This document shows, piece by piece, positions 28,771 through 38,198 of a DNA stretch of 62,684 bases (positions within the stretch are counted from its first letter, which is position 1; every line of letters begins with the position of its first letter). The notes under the pieces were generated by a model. The model was not told where the DNA came from. It did not search any database and saw nothing but the letters and a program-made list of their open reading frames with translations. The translations under genes were made by a program, and so were the position numbers. This stretch comes from Betaproteobacteria bacterium (GTDB taxonomy: Bacteria > Pseudomonadota > Gammaproteobacteria > Burkholderiales > Burkholderiaceae): contig RFXC01000003.1 of NCBI GenBank assembly GCA_009921765.1, positions 1-62,684 of the forward strand, read 5' to 3'.

Positions 28771-28799
28771 ATGACGCCCGCGTGACGGGCTCATGACGG
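28771..28799 (-). promoter_or_regulatory. Candidate PhoB box with three 11-bp-spaced half-sites
   Basis: On the minus strand three half-sites, CCGTCAT, CCGTCAC and GCGTCAT, occupy 28799-28793, 28788-28782 and 28777-28771, each exactly 11 bp apart. They match the CTGTCAT half-site at 6, 5 and 5 of 7 positions. A CATAAT hexamer (28773-28768) could be the -10. The array points to the TatT-DctP-QM-PhnDEC-HAD run starting at 28728. Confidence 0.6.
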
Positions 28800-28897
28800 G
28801 AACACCCGAAGGGCTCAGGGCACTCAACAGGGCAACCGCATGCCCACACGATCATCGCCTGCGGCTCTCCTCGCCCGCTACCTTTCTCGCCCGTCCT

Positions 28898-28915
28898 CCG
28901 TCACGCCCATGTCAT
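28898..28915 (+). promoter_or_regulatory. Candidate PhoB box upstream of phoD
   Basis: CCGTCACGCCCATGTCAT on the plus strand: half-sites match CTGTCAT at 5 and 6 of 7 positions with exact 11-bp spacing. It lies 39 bases before the phoD ATG at 28954 and points toward it. With the minus-strand array 100 bases to the left, this intergenic region would be a divergent Pho promoter. Confidence 0.55.
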
Positions 28916-28953
28916 CACGCCATGCGCCAATCAAGCCCTTTGCTGGAGTATCG

Positions 28954-30477
28954 ATGGACCCCCGATCAACTTCTCTTCTCTCGCCCGCCCGCCGCGACCT
29001 CCTGCTTGGAAGCGCTGGCGCCTTGGCCTTTGCGATGCCCACTGCCGCAGCACGCGCGGACTCGTCCAATCTCTTTGCGCTAGGTGTTGCCTCCGGCCAG
29101 CCTCGGCCGGACAGCGTTGTGCTCTGGACTCGACTGATGGTCGAACCATCCCTTGGCCCCGTACGCGTGCGCTGGGAAGTCGCGGCCGATGAGGCGTTTC
29201 GAACGGTCGTGGCAAACGGAACGGAAATCGCTATCGCTCGCGACGCATTCTGCGTTCACGCCGAGCCGTCCGGTCTTGAGTCGGGGCGGCCTTACTGGTA
29301 CCGGTTCGAAGCCCAGGGCGTGCTCAGCCCCACCGGCCGAACCCGAACCGCGCCAGGAGCAGATCAGTTGGCGCCGCTGCGTCTGGCGATCGCGAGTTGC
29401 CAACGCTTTGACACCGGGCACTACGCGGCCTGGGCAAACGTGGCTGAGCGACCACTTGATCTGGTGGTATTCCTGGGCGACTACATCTATGAATACGCCA
29501 CGCGAGCCGGCGCCATCCGGGAGGTGGGGCCGCGCGTGGAGACACTCGAGGATTTCCGCGCGCGCTATGCGATACATCGCAGTGACCCAGCCCTTCAGGC
29601 CGCGCACGCCGCGCACCCGTGGCTCGTCGTCTGGGACGACCATGAGGTGGATAACGACTATGCTGGCCTTACGGGGCAGAGCCTTCAGCCCGATTTCGCG
29701 CGCTACCGCGCCGACGCTTACCAAGCCTGGTGGGAGCATATGCCAGTGCCCAAGGCCTGGCGTCCACGCGATGGCGTGCTTCGAATCTACGATCGGTTTG
29801 ATTGGGGGCGCCTCGCGCGGATTCATCTGCTCGACACCAGGCAGTATCGTGATGTCCAGGCCTGTCCCCGCCCGGGACGTGCCGGATCGAATTCGGTCAC
29901 GCTCGCAGACTGCCCCGAATTGTCTGACCCGAATCGATCGCTGCTCGGCGCGCAGCAGGAGCGCTGGCTCGCCGCCGGACTGGCTTCCGATCACCGCTGG
30001 AATCTGATCGCGCAGAGCACCCTGATGGCAAAAGCGGCCTCTGGCCCTCCAGGTTCCGAGCGCCACTGGACCGACGGCTGGGACGGCTATCCTGCCGCGC
30101 GCAGGCGTCTGCTGGAATCTATCGCAGGACGTCCTGGCCCTCTGGTCCTGGGGGGCGACATACATACCCATGTAGCTGCGGACCTGCGGCTTGATTTCGA
30201 AGACCTCTCGAAACCAGTCGTAGCAAGCGAGTTCTGCTGCACATCGATAAGCAGCCTCGGACCACCGCAGTCACGGGTGGACGCGAGTCGCGCGGCCAAC
30301 CCTCATATCCGGTATGCGCAGTCTGACCGAAGAGGCTACATCGAGCTCGCGATCGACGGTAATTTCACTCGCGCCGACCTGGTCACAGTCGATAACCCAG
30401 TCGACCCGAAGAGCGCGTGCCGGGTTGCCGCCGGGTTTGTGGTTGATGCCGAGCGGCCAGGTGTGCAGCCCGCCTGA
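28954..30477 (+). CDS. phoD: PhoD-family alkaline phosphatase/phosphodiesterase, Tat-exported
   Basis: Exported phosphatase of 507 aa. I placed the start at ATG 28954, preceded by GGAG at 28945-28948, because it gives a short twin-arginine leader, 'SPARRDLLLGSAGALAFAMPTAAARA'; earlier ATGs lie within or before the apparent promoter. Domain order is a PhoD N-terminal beta domain ('LGVASGQPRPDSVVLWTRL') and the metallophosphatase domain with 'VFLGDYIYEYA', 'VVWDDHEVDNDYAG' and 'LVLGGDIHTHVAADL'. PhoD enzymes use Ca and Fe to hydrolyse phosphate mono- and diesters outside the cytoplasm. Convergent with a second PhoD gene. Confidence 0.92.
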   Translation: MDPRSTSLLSPARRDLLLGSAGALAFAMPTAAARADSSNLFALGVASGQPRPDSVVLWTRLMVEPSLGPVRVRWEVAADEAFRTVVANGTEIAIARDAFCVHAEPSGLESGRPYWYRFEAQGVLSPTGRTRTAPGADQLAPLRLAIASCQRFDTGHYAAWANVAERPLDLVVFLGDYIYEYATRAGAIREVGPRVETLEDFRARYAIHRSDPALQAAHAAHPWLVVWDDHEVDNDYAGLTGQSLQPDFARYRADAYQAWWEHMPVPKAWRPRDGVLRIYDRFDWGRLARIHLLDTRQYRDVQACPRPGRAGSNSVTLADCPELSDPNRSLLGAQQERWLAAGLASDHRWNLIAQSTLMAKAASGPPGSERHWTDGWDGYPAARRRLLESIAGRPGPLVLGGDIHTHVAADLRLDFEDLSKPVVASEFCCTSISSLGPPQSRVDASRAANPHIRYAQSDRRGYIELAIDGNFTRADLVTVDNPVDPKSACRVAAGFVVDAERPGVQPA

Positions 30478-30498
30478 CCCCCAACCGGAACGGTCAGG
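30473..30498. terminator. Possible bidirectional terminator between the two phoD genes
   Basis: CCTGACC (30473-30479) and GGTCAGG (30492-30498) form a perfect 7-bp stem with a 12-base loop. The stem overlaps the stop codons of both convergent phoD genes. No T-run is visible. Confidence 0.4.
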
Positions 30499-32227
30499 TC
30501 ACTTTCACGCTGTTGCCGATCGACGCGGTGAAGCTTGTCTTGGTGACATCACTTACAAAAACCCAATCCGCCTGCAATTCGGCCCGGGTGACCGTGAGCA
30601 GCAGGTAGCCGCGCTGCGACGCATCCATCCAGCGAAGATCGTCGACAACACCGCGGAAGATCTGGGTGATTTGTGCAGGCGGAATCGTCAGGTAAGACTC
30701 CAGCCCTGGCGAACTGACACCCGGAGTTGCCAATTCAACTCCGACTGCGGTGTTCGCCGCGAGTCCACCCTGTGCAGCAAGAAAACCTGCAGCGGTGATC
30801 TGTGCGTGCCAGGCATTGTGCGTATCGCCCGCAAGACTCACCAGCTTGCGGTCGCGACCGGCAAAGGCCTGCACGGCCGTATTTAGCAAGATTTCGCGCG
30901 CGACCGGATAGCCATCCCACGCATCGAGGTTATATCCAAGCTTGGGATTCTTGGTGGTGTCGAGCAGGTCGGTTTCCTGCGGCGTGAGCGGCTGATTGGC
31001 TGCCCGCTTGGCTTTCGCAGTGAGGTAAGCATTGATCGCGGCCTGCCCTGCAGCCTGCGCCGCCGCAGAGGTGTCGGTGGGGTTGAGCGCCTGAAGCACA
31101 CTCACCGGAAACTCCATCCTGGCCATCAGCACCTGCTGCCCCAGGATCTGCCATCTCCCGGGAGAGGCCGCGAGCCGCCCCTGCAACCAGGTTGACTGCG
31201 TACCACCCAGCATCTGGCGGGTGGCCGAAGCAAGGGTCTGCTGCGCGGCAACCTGCGTAGCGGGATTGAGCAACTCAGTAAACCCCACCTGTTTGTCGCG
31301 GCCGATCAAGCGCGTGTCCAGCATGTGGAGCGAAGCGAGGTCACCGAAGTCGAAGCTACGATAAATGACCTCCCTCGAGGACCCTGTTCGAATCGGCATC
31401 CACTCGTGGTAGGCCTGGAGCGCCGCCGCCCTGCGCGCCTGCCAGGCGCCCTCGCGGGTCGGGTCATGGTTCTCGGCGCCGTCGCGCCACGCATCATTGG
31501 CTGTCTCGTGATCGTCCCAGACCGCGATCATCGGCATCGCCGCGTGCATCACCTTCGCATCAGGATCGGACTTGTACTGCGCGTGGCGCTTGCGATAGTC
31601 CTCGAGCGTGATCAACTCATTGACCGGATCTGACTGCCGACCCAGTGCAGCGGCCTGCGCCGAGGCGTAACCATTGGAAGCATATTCGTAGATGTAATCG
31701 CCCAGATGCAGCGCGACCTGCGCCCCGCGCGCGGCAGCATCCGAGTAGGCGTGAAAGCGCCCCGCCGGATAATTGGAGCACGAGAACACGGCGAGCTTCA
31801 CCTGGGTCGCGCCGGCCTCCGGCAGCGTTCGCGTCCGCCCGACAGGCGAGCGGAAATTTTCCTGCCGGAAGCGGTACCAGTACTCGGTCCCGGCCCGCAA
31901 CCCGGTTGCGTCCACCTTGGCGGTATACCCGGTGTCAGGCTCTGCGGTGACTTTGCCAGATGCAACGATCGACTGGAACCCCGCGTCGGTTGCCACCTCC
32001 CAGGTGAGGGGTACCGGTACCGCCGACATATCGGAGCGACGCGCATGCGTCCAGAGAATGACCGCGGTTGCGAGCGGGTCACCGCTTGCCACGCCGTATT
32101 CAAACTGCGGCCCCCAGTCGCGGTCCGACGCACACCCCGACATGCTGCCCCCGGCGGCGACGGTCGCAGTGACCGAGACGACTTTGATCAGGAAATCACG
32201 GCGACCATTCGTTGCGAGAGGATTCAT
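30494..32227 (-). CDS. phoD: Second PhoD-family alkaline phosphatase, Tat-exported
   Basis: PhoD homologue of 577 aa with a clear twin-arginine leader, 'NGRRDFLIKVVSVTATVAAGGSMSGCA', whose 'MSGC' could also be a lipobox. It has the same core ('LHLGDYIYEYASNGYASAQ', 'AVWDDHETANDAWRDGAENHD', 'LVSLAGDTHNAWHAQI') and a long insertion (about residues 350-430) not found in the neighbouring PhoD. The two are clearly divergent, so they are not a recent duplication. A perfect single half-site CTGTCAT (32297-32291, minus) lies 64 bases upstream of the start, without a good second half-site. Confidence 0.92.
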   Translation of the reverse strand: MNPLATNGRRDFLIKVVSVTATVAAGGSMSGCASDRDWGPQFEYGVASGDPLATAVILWTHARRSDMSAVPVPLTWEVATDAGFQSIVASGKVTAEPDTGYTAKVDATGLRAGTEYWYRFRQENFRSPVGRTRTLPEAGATQVKLAVFSCSNYPAGRFHAYSDAAARGAQVALHLGDYIYEYASNGYASAQAAALGRQSDPVNELITLEDYRKRHAQYKSDPDAKVMHAAMPMIAVWDDHETANDAWRDGAENHDPTREGAWQARRAAALQAYHEWMPIRTGSSREVIYRSFDFGDLASLHMLDTRLIGRDKQVGFTELLNPATQVAAQQTLASATRQMLGGTQSTWLQGRLAASPGRWQILGQQVLMARMEFPVSVLQALNPTDTSAAAQAAGQAAINAYLTAKAKRAANQPLTPQETDLLDTTKNPKLGYNLDAWDGYPVAREILLNTAVQAFAGRDRKLVSLAGDTHNAWHAQITAAGFLAAQGGLAANTAVGVELATPGVSSPGLESYLTIPPAQITQIFRGVVDDLRWMDASQRGYLLLTVTRAELQADWVFVSDVTKTSFTASIGNSVKVT

Positions 32228-32305
32228 TGCGTTGGCCTCGGTTCGTCACGGTTCGGGAAATCAATCTTCAATCCCAATTGCAACGATTCGATGACAGCGA
32301 GACCC

Positions 32306-32866
32306 TTAGCGTCGCATACAGCTACGAATCGACGCGACGAATTCCTCAAAGCCGGGCGCTGTCACCGCTGGATCTTTCGCGCATTCATCGATGCGCCGAA
32401 GCGCAACCGCGTCCTTCCACCCCGGTGTCATGCGAAAGGCAGCCACTTCCGTATCGGACATGCCCCCGCCCTGCAGGACAAGACTCTCCACCGAGTCCGG
32501 CGAAAGGCCTTGAAAATACCCGGGCTCGACAGAGCAAAGGTATCGCTTGGCCTGCACGTGCAGCCGGATAGGTTCCGTCACCTCCTGGCCGAACCAGGGC
32601 TCGAGCCAATCGGCGCCGATGACCTCGTGGCGATCGTCAACACCGTGTGAGGCGGGATGCTCGCCCAGGCTGTGGACCATGTGGCCGATGTCGTGGAGGA
32701 GAGCAGCTACCACTATCGCCTCGCCCATTCCTGCCTTGCGCGCGAGATCAGCGGCCTGCAGGCCGTGGGCGCGCTGACTAATGGACGCGAGCCCATATCG
32801 CTTGCCCGCGCGAAGTTCGAACAGGGAAGCCAGCTCCTCAATGATTCGAGCGCCAGAAAGCTTCAT
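32306..32866 (-). CDS. Phosphonate-operon HD-domain protein, PhnZ-like diiron oxygenase
   Basis: HD-superfamily protein of 186 aa from ATG 32866, which overlaps the phnW stop by 4 bases (ATGA). It keeps the metal-ligand pattern of PhnZ-type mixed-valence diiron oxygenases: His in 'SQRAHGLQ', His-Asp in 'LLHDIGH', His in '[12 protein letters not shown]', His in '[10 protein letters not shown]' and Asp in 'RRIDEC'. PhnZ cleaves 1-hydroxy-2-aminoethylphosphonate to glycine and phosphate; TmpB and PhnHD-type relatives act on other alpha-hydroxyphosphonates. The tyrosine ten residues before the first ligand His is present, but the glutamate I recall three residues later is alanine. It is the last gene of the phosphonate operon. 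Confidence 0.82.
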   Translation of the reverse strand: MKLSGARIIEELASLFELRAGKRYGLASISQRAHGLQAADLARKAGMGEAIVVAALLHDIGHMVHSLGEHPASHGVDDRHEVIGADWLEPWFGQEVTEPIRLHVQAKRYLCSVEPGYFQGLSPDSVESLVLQGGGMSDTEVAAFRMTPGWKDAVALRRIDECAKDPAVTAPGFEEFVASIRSCMRR

Positions 32867-33972
32867 GCTGCGGCCCCAAGCTGAATGCCCATCGCATCGA
32901 GCGCATCGCTGACCGCCACGACCGCACGCGAGATGTCGTTGACGGTGATGGCGCCGATACACCCGATTCTGAACGTGTCAATCTTTGTGAGCTTTCCCGG
33001 ATAGAGAATGAAGCCCGAGTCGCGTACCCGCCGATAAAGTTCGGGAAAGCTATAGGCGGGATGATCGGGCGCCAGAAAGGTCACGATGATGGGTGACTGA
33101 ACATCGTCGGGCAGCAGCGTCTTGAATCCCAGCCTGCGCATTCCACTGACCAGCTCCATGCACTGCATCCGGTACCGCCTGCCCCGAGCGGGCTGGCCGC
33201 CCTCTTCCACAAACTGGTCGATCGCACTTCGCAGCGCAGCAACAACATGAGTCGGCGGCGTATACCGCCACTGACCAGTGCGCTGCAGATAACTCCACTG
33301 GTCATGGAGATCGAGCGCAAGAGAATGACAGTTCCCCGAAGCGTGCGACAGGCTGGCTGTACTTGCGATGACAAAGCCCATGCCCGGGACGCCCTCCAGG
33401 CACTTCCCTGAGGCCGCAATAAGGACGTCGATCGGCGTGTTGGATACGTCGATGGCGAGCGCCGCGAATGAACTCATCGCGTCGACAACCAGCGCACGCC
33501 CGTGGTCGGCCACGACCCGCGCCAACTCGTCCAGCGAATTGAGCACACCGGTTCCGGTCTCGCAGTGCACCAGCGCAACATGGGTAATGTCAGGATCAGA
33601 GATCAGCGCAGCCGCCACCCTGCCCACGTCAACTGGCTCATCTTCGCGGTGCTCGATGACGCTGGCTTCACGATCCAAAGCCTGCAGTATCCGAATGATA
33701 CGGTCGGCATAGGCGCCATTGCTGGGAACCAGCACCTTGCCGTCTCGCGGCACAAAGGTACCGAGCGCCGCCTCGACGGCGAAGGTACCGCTTCCCTGAA
33801 GCGGTACGCAGGCATGGGTCCTGCCGCCGCCTGCGATCTCTAATAGGTCTGCGCAGACCGAAGCCGTCAGACGATTGAATTCACTGTCCCACGAACCCCA
33901 GTCGGACAGCATCGCGCTCCGCGTCCGCTCGCTGGTGGTGAGGGGGCCAGGCGTGAGAAGAATGGGCTGCAC
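32863..33972 (-). CDS. phnW: 2-aminoethylphosphonate:pyruvate aminotransferase
   Basis: Class-V PLP aminotransferase of 369 aa, the usual PhnW length. '[29 protein letters not shown]' is the characteristic start, '[15 protein letters not shown]' supplies the cofactor aspartate and '[17 protein letters not shown]' the PLP lysine. It converts 2-aminoethylphosphonate and pyruvate to phosphonoacetaldehyde and alanine. The start codon is a GTG. PhnX is absent; the product is instead handled by PhnY and PhnA encoded nearby. Confidence 0.94.
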   Translation of the reverse strand: MQPILLTPGPLTTSERTRSAMLSDWGSWDSEFNRLTASVCADLLEIAGGGRTHACVPLQGSGTFAVEAALGTFVPRDGKVLVPSNGAYADRIIRILQALDREASVIEHREDEPVDVGRVAAALISDPDITHVALVHCETGTGVLNSLDELARVVADHGRALVVDAMSSFAALAIDVSNTPIDVLIAASGKCLEGVPGMGFVIASTASLSHASGNCHSLALDLHDQWSYLQRTGQWRYTPPTHVVAALRSAIDQFVEEGGQPARGRRYRMQCMELVSGMRRLGFKTLLPDDVQSPIIVTFLAPDHPAYSFPELYRRVRDSGFILYPGKLTKIDTFRIGCIGAITVNDISRAVVAVSDALDAMGIQLGAAA

Positions 33973-33987
33973 ACCGCGCCTCGTCGA

Positions 33988-35091
33988 TCAAGGAACGATC
34001 GCCGCGCGGAGAACGCGACGGGATGCCGCATCACGCATCGCTCGGGTCGCCTGCTCCAGGGGGTAGCGCGCATCGACCAGCTCGGAAAACGGGAAGCGCG
34101 ACCGGTTGGCGACTACGAAATCGAGGGCCTCGATCAGGTGCCGCGGATGATAGTTGTGTATGCCGCGGATCGACACCATCTTGCGCACGATCTTGTGGGC
34201 GTCGATGGTGGTGATCGCACCGGGGCTGACAAGCCCGGCCAGAACAAAGGTGCCACCGGTACGAACCAGATCAAGCCCCACAGCCACCGCTTCAGCGGCA
34301 CCACACACCTCGATGACCGCATCAGGACCGGCCGGCAGGCAGTGCGAAGCAATCGCAGTCTGGAGCGCCTCTGTTTCGGTCGCTGCATCCAGCGCAACAT
34401 CGACCCCGAAGCGCCCCGCAAGTTCGCGCCGCCCTGGATGCGCGTCGATGCCTACCACCAACCGCGCGCCGCGCGACTTGGCGAGCGCCGCACCATATAG
34501 CCCGAGCAGGCCAAGCCCCTGAATCACCACCGTGCTGCCGAGTCGGATGTCGGCCGCCTCGGTCACCGCTACCATCGTGGCAACACCACAATTGAGTGGT
34601 GCAGCCTCGGCGTCGCTCAGTTCATCGGGAAGACGCAGGATCCATGACTTCGGCAGGATGTAGCAGTATTCGGCAAAGCCGCCGTGGTGATGCGGCGGAG
34701 TCGTGGCTGCCATGTGGCCGTATTTTTCGACCCCGCGCGATTTTTGCGGCATGCCGAGCACGTCGGAATAATAGTCATCCCCTGGGATGAAGTACTCGCT
34801 CCAGGTCACGCGATCGCCCGGCTTCAGCGGTTCGCCGCGCATGTCGTGGGTCAGGCCCTCGCCGAGGGCGGTAATGGCCCCCACGATTTCGTGGCCGGGC
34901 AGAGCCGGACAAGGGCTGGGACGGTGCCCTTCGTAGGAATGGATATCGGAGCGGCATATCGTTGACATGCTTACCCTGACCAGCGCTTCGCCCATCGCAA
35001 GCGGCCGCAACGGGTAGTAAGCGATTTCAAATTCGGCGTTGGGCGCGCTGTAGCTTGCCAAACGGGACGAAGCGGGGATCGACACGATCAC
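33988..35091 (-). CDS. Phosphonate-catabolism-associated zinc alcohol dehydrogenase
   Basis: Medium-chain dehydrogenase of 367 aa. Catalytic-zinc ligands are visible: Cys in 'TICRSDIH', 'LPGHEIVG' and Cys in 'PLNCGVATM'; the Rossmann motif is 'GLGLLGLYGAALAKSRGARLVVGIDAH'. The four-cysteine structural zinc site is missing. It resembles the subgroup repeatedly found in phosphonate-degradation operons. GTG start overlapping the phnA stop (GTGA). Plausible roles are oxidation of 2-hydroxyethylphosphonate to phosphonoacetaldehyde or the reverse; neither can be proved from sequence. Confidence 0.85.
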   Translation of the reverse strand: MIVSIPASSRLASYSAPNAEFEIAYYPLRPLAMGEALVRVSMSTICRSDIHSYEGHRPSPCPALPGHEIVGAITALGEGLTHDMRGEPLKPGDRVTWSEYFIPGDDYYSDVLGMPQKSRGVEKYGHMAATTPPHHHGGFAEYCYILPKSWILRLPDELSDAEAAPLNCGVATMVAVTEAADIRLGSTVVIQGLGLLGLYGAALAKSRGARLVVGIDAHPGRRELAGRFGVDVALDAATETEALQTAIASHCLPAGPDAVIEVCGAAEAVAVGLDLVRTGGTFVLAGLVSPGAITTIDAHKIVRKMVSIRGIHNYHPRHLIEALDFVVANRSRFPFSELVDARYPLEQATRAMRDAASRRVLRAAIVP

Positions 35092-36359
35092 GCCGTCCCG
35101 TTGATCGCAAAGTCGAAAATCATGTGGCTCTTGAGTGGCCAGCGGGCGGCGCGCTCACGGTATTCCCGATTTAGCGGACGGCTCAAAATGAACGGGACCC
35201 GGGCTTCGGCAACCGCACCGTGACTTCTCAGCCTGGCATCGACAAGCTGCGACAGATCATGGTCGGCACTGCTTGCTCCAATCACCGTGCCGGCATCGCC
35301 GATCACCACGACATCGGCTTCACGGTCTTCGGGCAACTCGAATCGGGCACAGGCCTGCTCGCGGGAAAGCGCCAGTTCGACGCCTGGAATCGCAGCAGCC
35401 GCCTCAATCACCGACTGCGCAGAGACCGCACCCGACCGCAGCCATACGCGCACAAACCCACCTAGCGCACCGTGATGCCGGACAAACGCATCGGTGATCG
35501 GGCAGATCACGCGGGTCGCCCCGCTGCCCAAGGCGCGATCAAGCACATCCTGTAGGAAAACAACATTCGGACTGCCATCGGCGCGCGACTTGTCGTTCAT
35601 GCCGTGATCAGCGGTGAGAGCGAGGGTAACCCCCTGGGCTTCAAGCCGCCCAAACGCGTCATCAATGCGGCGGTAAAACTCGTTGGCGACCGGATCGCCG
35701 GGCGCATGCTTGTGCTGAATGTAGTCGGTCAGGGACAGATACATGAGGTCGGGGCGCCTCTGCTGCAGCAATATGACCCCCGCCTCAAGCACGAAGAGTG
35801 ACAGATCCATGGAGTACATGTCGGGCTGCGCCATGCCAACCAGATCCAGAACACGGTCAATCCCGTTTTCCTCAAGAGTGCAGCGGTCCGCCAGCTCAGA
35901 CGAGAAGCTGATGTTGCCTCGGGTCACGTCGAGGTCCTTGCCGAGTTGCCGCCGAAGCTTGTCCTTGGCAGTGATGGACACCACCTTCGCGCCGGCGTCG
36001 GCAAAGGTCGCAAGGATCGTTCGGCTTCTGAGGAGCTCTGGCCCGGTCATCACCACCGCTTCGTCGTGCTCATTTAGGTAGAAATTTCCGGAAATTCCGT
36101 GAACTGAGGCGGGCGCACCCGTGATCAGCGACATGTTGTTCGGACAGGTGAAGCTCGGCACCGTACCGTCCGCGATCTGGTAATGCCCTTCATCGATGAA
36201 GCGGCTGATATGGGGGATGATTCCTTCGCGGCGCGCCTGATCGATGTAGGCGGGATCACCGCCGTCGATACACACCACAACGACCGGCCGATCGGGCCAG
36301 CGATATCGGATTCCGTTCAGTTCGATGGACATGTTCTGGCTTGTGCCGCCCTTGGTCAT
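35088..36359 (-). CDS. phnA: Phosphonoacetate hydrolase
   Basis: Alkaline-phosphatase-superfamily enzyme of 423 aa that hydrolyses phosphonoacetate to acetate and phosphate. Metal and nucleophile residues fit the family: 'VVVCIDGGDPAYI', Thr in 'PSFTCPNNMSLITGAPASVHGISGNF', 'YLSLTDYIQHKHAPGD', 'LTADHGMND' and the final His in 'LKSHMIFDFAINGT'. The ATG at 36332 (MSIELNGIRYRWPDRPV) is an equally good start and gives the more usual N-terminus. It completes the route PhnW-PhnY-PhnA. The stop overlaps the next gene's GTG. Confidence 0.93.
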   Translation of the reverse strand: MTKGGTSQNMSIELNGIRYRWPDRPVVVVCIDGGDPAYIDQARREGIIPHISRFIDEGHYQIADGTVPSFTCPNNMSLITGAPASVHGISGNFYLNEHDEAVVMTGPELLRSRTILATFADAGAKVVSITAKDKLRRQLGKDLDVTRGNISFSSELADRCTLEENGIDRVLDLVGMAQPDMYSMDLSLFVLEAGVILLQQRRPDLMYLSLTDYIQHKHAPGDPVANEFYRRIDDAFGRLEAQGVTLALTADHGMNDKSRADGSPNVVFLQDVLDRALGSGATRVICPITDAFVRHHGALGGFVRVWLRSGAVSAQSVIEAAAAIPGVELALSREQACARFELPEDREADVVVIGDAGTVIGASSADHDLSQLVDARLRSHGAVAEARVPFILSRPLNREYRERAARWPLKSHMIFDFAINGTA

Positions 36360-36377
36360 GAGTCTGTCGCGTGTAAG

Positions 36378-37175
36378 TCAAACCGCCCAGCGTCGAACGC
36401 TCGCCGAAGCAAGATCGATCAGGGTCACTGAAACAATGATGATCAACAAAATGGCAGACGTCTGCGCGTATTCGAATCCACGGATCGCTTCATGGAGAAC
36501 GACTCCGATTCCGCCAGCACCCACCATGCCAACCACCGATGCCGAGCGGACATTCGACTCGAAGCGGTAAAGCGAATACGACACCCAGTGTGGCAATACC
36601 TGGGGAATCACCCCATACAAAATGCCTTCGAGCGCATTCGCGCCGGTCGACCGAACCCCTTCCACCGGGCGCGGATCGATCGCCTCCACCGCCTCGGCAA
36701 ACAGTTTCGCCAGCACACCGGTCGTGTGCACCCACAACGCCAGCACACCGGCAAATGGCCCGAGACCGACCGCGACGATGAACAGCATCGCGAACACCAT
36801 CTCGTTGATGGCGCGCGCGGCATCCATCAGGCGTCGGACGGGCTGATAGATCCAAACAGGCGAGATATTCTCGGCGCACAAGAGCCCAAGCGGTACGGCG
36901 CACACCACGGCCAGAAAAGTACCCCATACGGCGATGTGCACCGTGATGATCATTTCCTGCAGATAGATTGGCCACTCGTAGAAGTCAGGCGGAAAGAATT
37001 CCCGGCTGAAAACAGCCATGTTCGCCGAGTCTTCGATCAGCGCCATCGGCCGGATTTCTGCCCCCTGCCAGGACCAGATCAAAAGCATCAGAAATAGCCC
37101 CCACCCCAGCTGGGTGAGCAGCCCGGAAGAGGGGGGCTTGAGCGGCACTCGGTCGAGCGATACCCGGTCTGTCAT
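36378..37175 (-). CDS. phnE: Phosphonate ABC transporter permease (PhnE)
   Basis: Integral membrane protein of 265 aa from the ATG at 37175 ([15 protein letters not shown]); earlier starts would overlap phnD. About six hydrophobic segments, with '[36 protein letters not shown]' as the ATPase-contact loop and '[31 protein letters not shown]' typical of PhnE. Lies between phnD and phnA in the phosphonate operon. Partner of the PhnC and PhnD immediately upstream. Confidence 0.92.
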   Translation of the reverse strand: MTDRVSLDRVPLKPPSSGLLTQLGWGLFLMLLIWSWQGAEIRPMALIEDSANMAVFSREFFPPDFYEWPIYLQEMIITVHIAVWGTFLAVVCAVPLGLLCAENISPVWIYQPVRRLMDAARAINEMVFAMLFIVAVGLGPFAGVLALWVHTTGVLAKLFAEAVEAIDPRPVEGVRSTGANALEGILYGVIPQVLPHWVSYSLYRFESNVRSASVVGMVGAGGIGVVLHEAIRGFEYAQTSAILLIIIVSVTLIDLASASVRRWAV

Positions 37176-37200
37176 GGTCGGCGTCTGGTCGCCTGGCGGA

Positions 37201-38166
37201 TCACTTCTGGGAAGCGAGCGCAGCCAGCTGCGCATCAATGTCGGCGAGCTTGGCCTTCTTGTCGGCCGCGGGCATGCGCTCATCCGACTCGATCTTTGTG
37301 CGGTCCTTGAACAACTCCAGCTGGCGAATCGGAATCAGTTGCGCATCGGTCGACACCTTGAAGCCTGCAAGCCGGTACATGTTCTTCAGGATTTCCTTCT
37401 CGCGATCATCACGGCCGTAGCTCACGACGAAGTCCTGAACCTTTTTCTTCACATCTGCCGGCAGATCCTTGCGCCAGACCAGCGGATCGCGCGGAATCAG
37501 CGGGGAGGTCCAGAGAATCCGGATCTGCTCGAGCTTCTCGGGCGACTTCTCCTTCATCTTGTCGGTCATTTCGCTGTTGCTGGTCGCCAGATCCACCTGC
37601 TTGTTCAACACAGCAAGGAAATTGCCCTCGTGGTTCGAAGACCGCGTCACCCTGAAGTGAGTGCGGGGATCGAGCTTGTTGAGCGTGAATACATAATAAG
37701 TGGGCACCAGCGTGCCGGAAGTCGACGAGGGGTCACCAATCCCGAACGAGTAGCTCTTGCCATTCTTCAGCACATCGTCGAGGCTCTTGATCGGCGAATC
37801 CCGGTGCGTGATGAGATAGGAATAGTAGCCAGGCGTTCCGTCGAGATCGACAAACTGCGCGAACACCTCGCCGTTGGAGCGATCGACCGCTTCGATGGCC
37901 GACTTGTTGCCGTACCACGCGATCTGGACTTTGTTGAAGCGTTGCGCTTCGATAATTCCCGCATATTCCGTTGCATAGAAGCCATTGACCTTCATTCCGA
38001 TGGCTTTGCTCATGTCGGTGAGGAAGGGCTCCCACATCTGGCGAAGCGCTCCCGCCTTCTCGGTTGCAATGACACCGAAGTTGATCTCCTTCAGCTCAGA
38101 GGCATGCGCCATGCAGGCCACAGACAGGGCGAATGCCCCGACAAGCGATTTGAGAGGGTTCTTCAT
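37201..38166 (-). CDS. phnD: Phosphonate ABC transporter substrate-binding protein (PhnD)
   Basis: Periplasmic binding protein of 321 aa. The ATG at 38166 follows GGAGA and opens a signal peptide ([23 protein letters not shown]). '[77 protein letters not shown]' closely fits PhnD proteins that bind 2-aminoethylphosphonate. The catabolic genes in the same operon support that ligand. Confidence 0.93.
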   Translation of the reverse strand: MKNPLKSLVGAFALSVACMAHASELKEINFGVIATEKAGALRQMWEPFLTDMSKAIGMKVNGFYATEYAGIIEAQRFNKVQIAWYGNKSAIEAVDRSNGEVFAQFVDLDGTPGYYSYLITHRDSPIKSLDDVLKNGKSYSFGIGDPSSTSGTLVPTYYVFTLNKLDPRTHFRVTRSSNHEGNFLAVLNKQVDLATSNSEMTDKMKEKSPEKLEQIRILWTSPLIPRDPLVWRKDLPADVKKKVQDFVVSYGRDDREKEILKNMYRLAGFKVSTDAQLIPIRQLELFKDRTKIESDERMPAADKKAKLADIDAQLAALASQK

Positions 38167-38198
38167 GAATTCTCCATTCGGGTTGCTCGATTGGGACA

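Noticed and set aside
32291..32297. Perfect single CTGTCAT upstream of the second phoD gene
   Set aside because: Suggestive, but no second half-site at 11 bp on either side, so not listed as a box.
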